The notes below the pieces were generated by a model, which did no database searches, was not told the origin of the DNA, and saw only the letters and a program-made list of their open reading frames with translations. The position numbers and the translations under genes are program-made. Below are positions 14,004 to 14,056 of a stretch of 14,056 bases of DNA, in pieces. Numbering within the stretch: the first letter of the stretch is position 1; every line of letters begins with the position of its first letter. The stretch spans positions 1-14,056 of the forward strand of contig CABUIO010000035.1 of NCBI GenBank assembly GCA_902491625.1. The letters are read 5' to 3'. The stretch is from an uncultured Porphyromonadaceae bacterium. GTDB taxonomy: Bacteria > Bacteroidota > Bacteroidia > Bacteroidales > Muribaculaceae.

Positions 14004-14056
14004 AGAGGTTGTTTAATAATGCTTGTTAACGACAGGGTCGAGAATTTTGGAGCGGA
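14004..14056 (+). mobile_element. Probable insertion-sequence end (right edge of window)
   Basis: AGAGGTTGTTTAATAAT at 14004, then TGTTAA and GACAGGGT, repeat the left-edge sequence in inverted orientation. The element would extend beyond the window. The boundary base and any target duplication cannot be fixed because the full element is not seen. Confidence 0.5.

Noticed and set aside
1..14056. A 14-kb composite transposon between the two IS-like ends
   Set aside because: The cargo is core replication and metabolism genes with uniform composition and no transposition or resistance functions. Two independent insertions or assembly edges are simpler.

Overview
The window reads as chromosomal DNA from a Bacteroidales bacterium, most likely one of the higher-GC gut lineages such as Muribaculaceae. 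I infer this from four signs. The gene families are typical of the group. Start codons lack Shine-Dalgarno sequences. Intergenic promoters carry the Bacteroidota -7 box TAnnTTTG, twice with a TTTG -33 box 20 bp upstream and once 19 bp upstream. The tandem small TM2-domain and GYF_2-domain membrane proteins also fit. The family-level assignment is an inference and is not proven.

Layout, left to right. Positions 1-53 and 14004-14056 are inverted, related copies of what looks like an insertion-sequence end, so the window runs from one IS edge to another. After the left edge comes a plus-strand run: holB (DNA polymerase III delta'), a sugar-phosphate nucleotidyltransferase and galE, closed by a terminator at 3278-3320. 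A 496-bp gap follows. It holds a strong promoter, a highly folded RNA of about 295 nt and an intrinsic terminator that ends 45 nt before a nitroreductase gene. The nitroreductase overlaps by ATGA with a secreted PD40 beta-propeller protein. Next come three very small genes, two TM2 proteins and one GYF_2 protein, each with its own promoter. A bidirectional terminator separates them from dsbD on the minus strand. Divergent from dsbD is etfB-etfA-acyl-CoA dehydrogenase, with spacings of 23 and 3 bp, ending in a strong terminator.

How the genes fit together: galE and the nucleotidyltransferase serve nucleotide-sugar supply. DsbD and the exported PD40 protein act at the envelope. EtfAB with the acyl-CoA dehydrogenase form one electron-transfer unit, and the EtfB motif points to the electron-bifurcating class.

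The most unusual content is non-coding. A 195-197 bp element occurs twice, at 6074-6270 and 10056-10250, with perfect 10-bp inverted termini and a conserved internal foldback. In both places it sits in the 5' leader and ends only 16-20 nt before the start codon, one copy before a TM2 gene and the other before etfB. Its 5' arm can pair with either of two downstream copies of the same sequence. It is therefore either a MITE-like element or a cis-regulatory RNA switch, or the first domesticated as the second. The structured RNA before the nitroreductase is the second candidate for something undescribed. It could be a stand-alone small RNA (6S or Bacteroidales-1 type are the families to test) or an attenuator leader.
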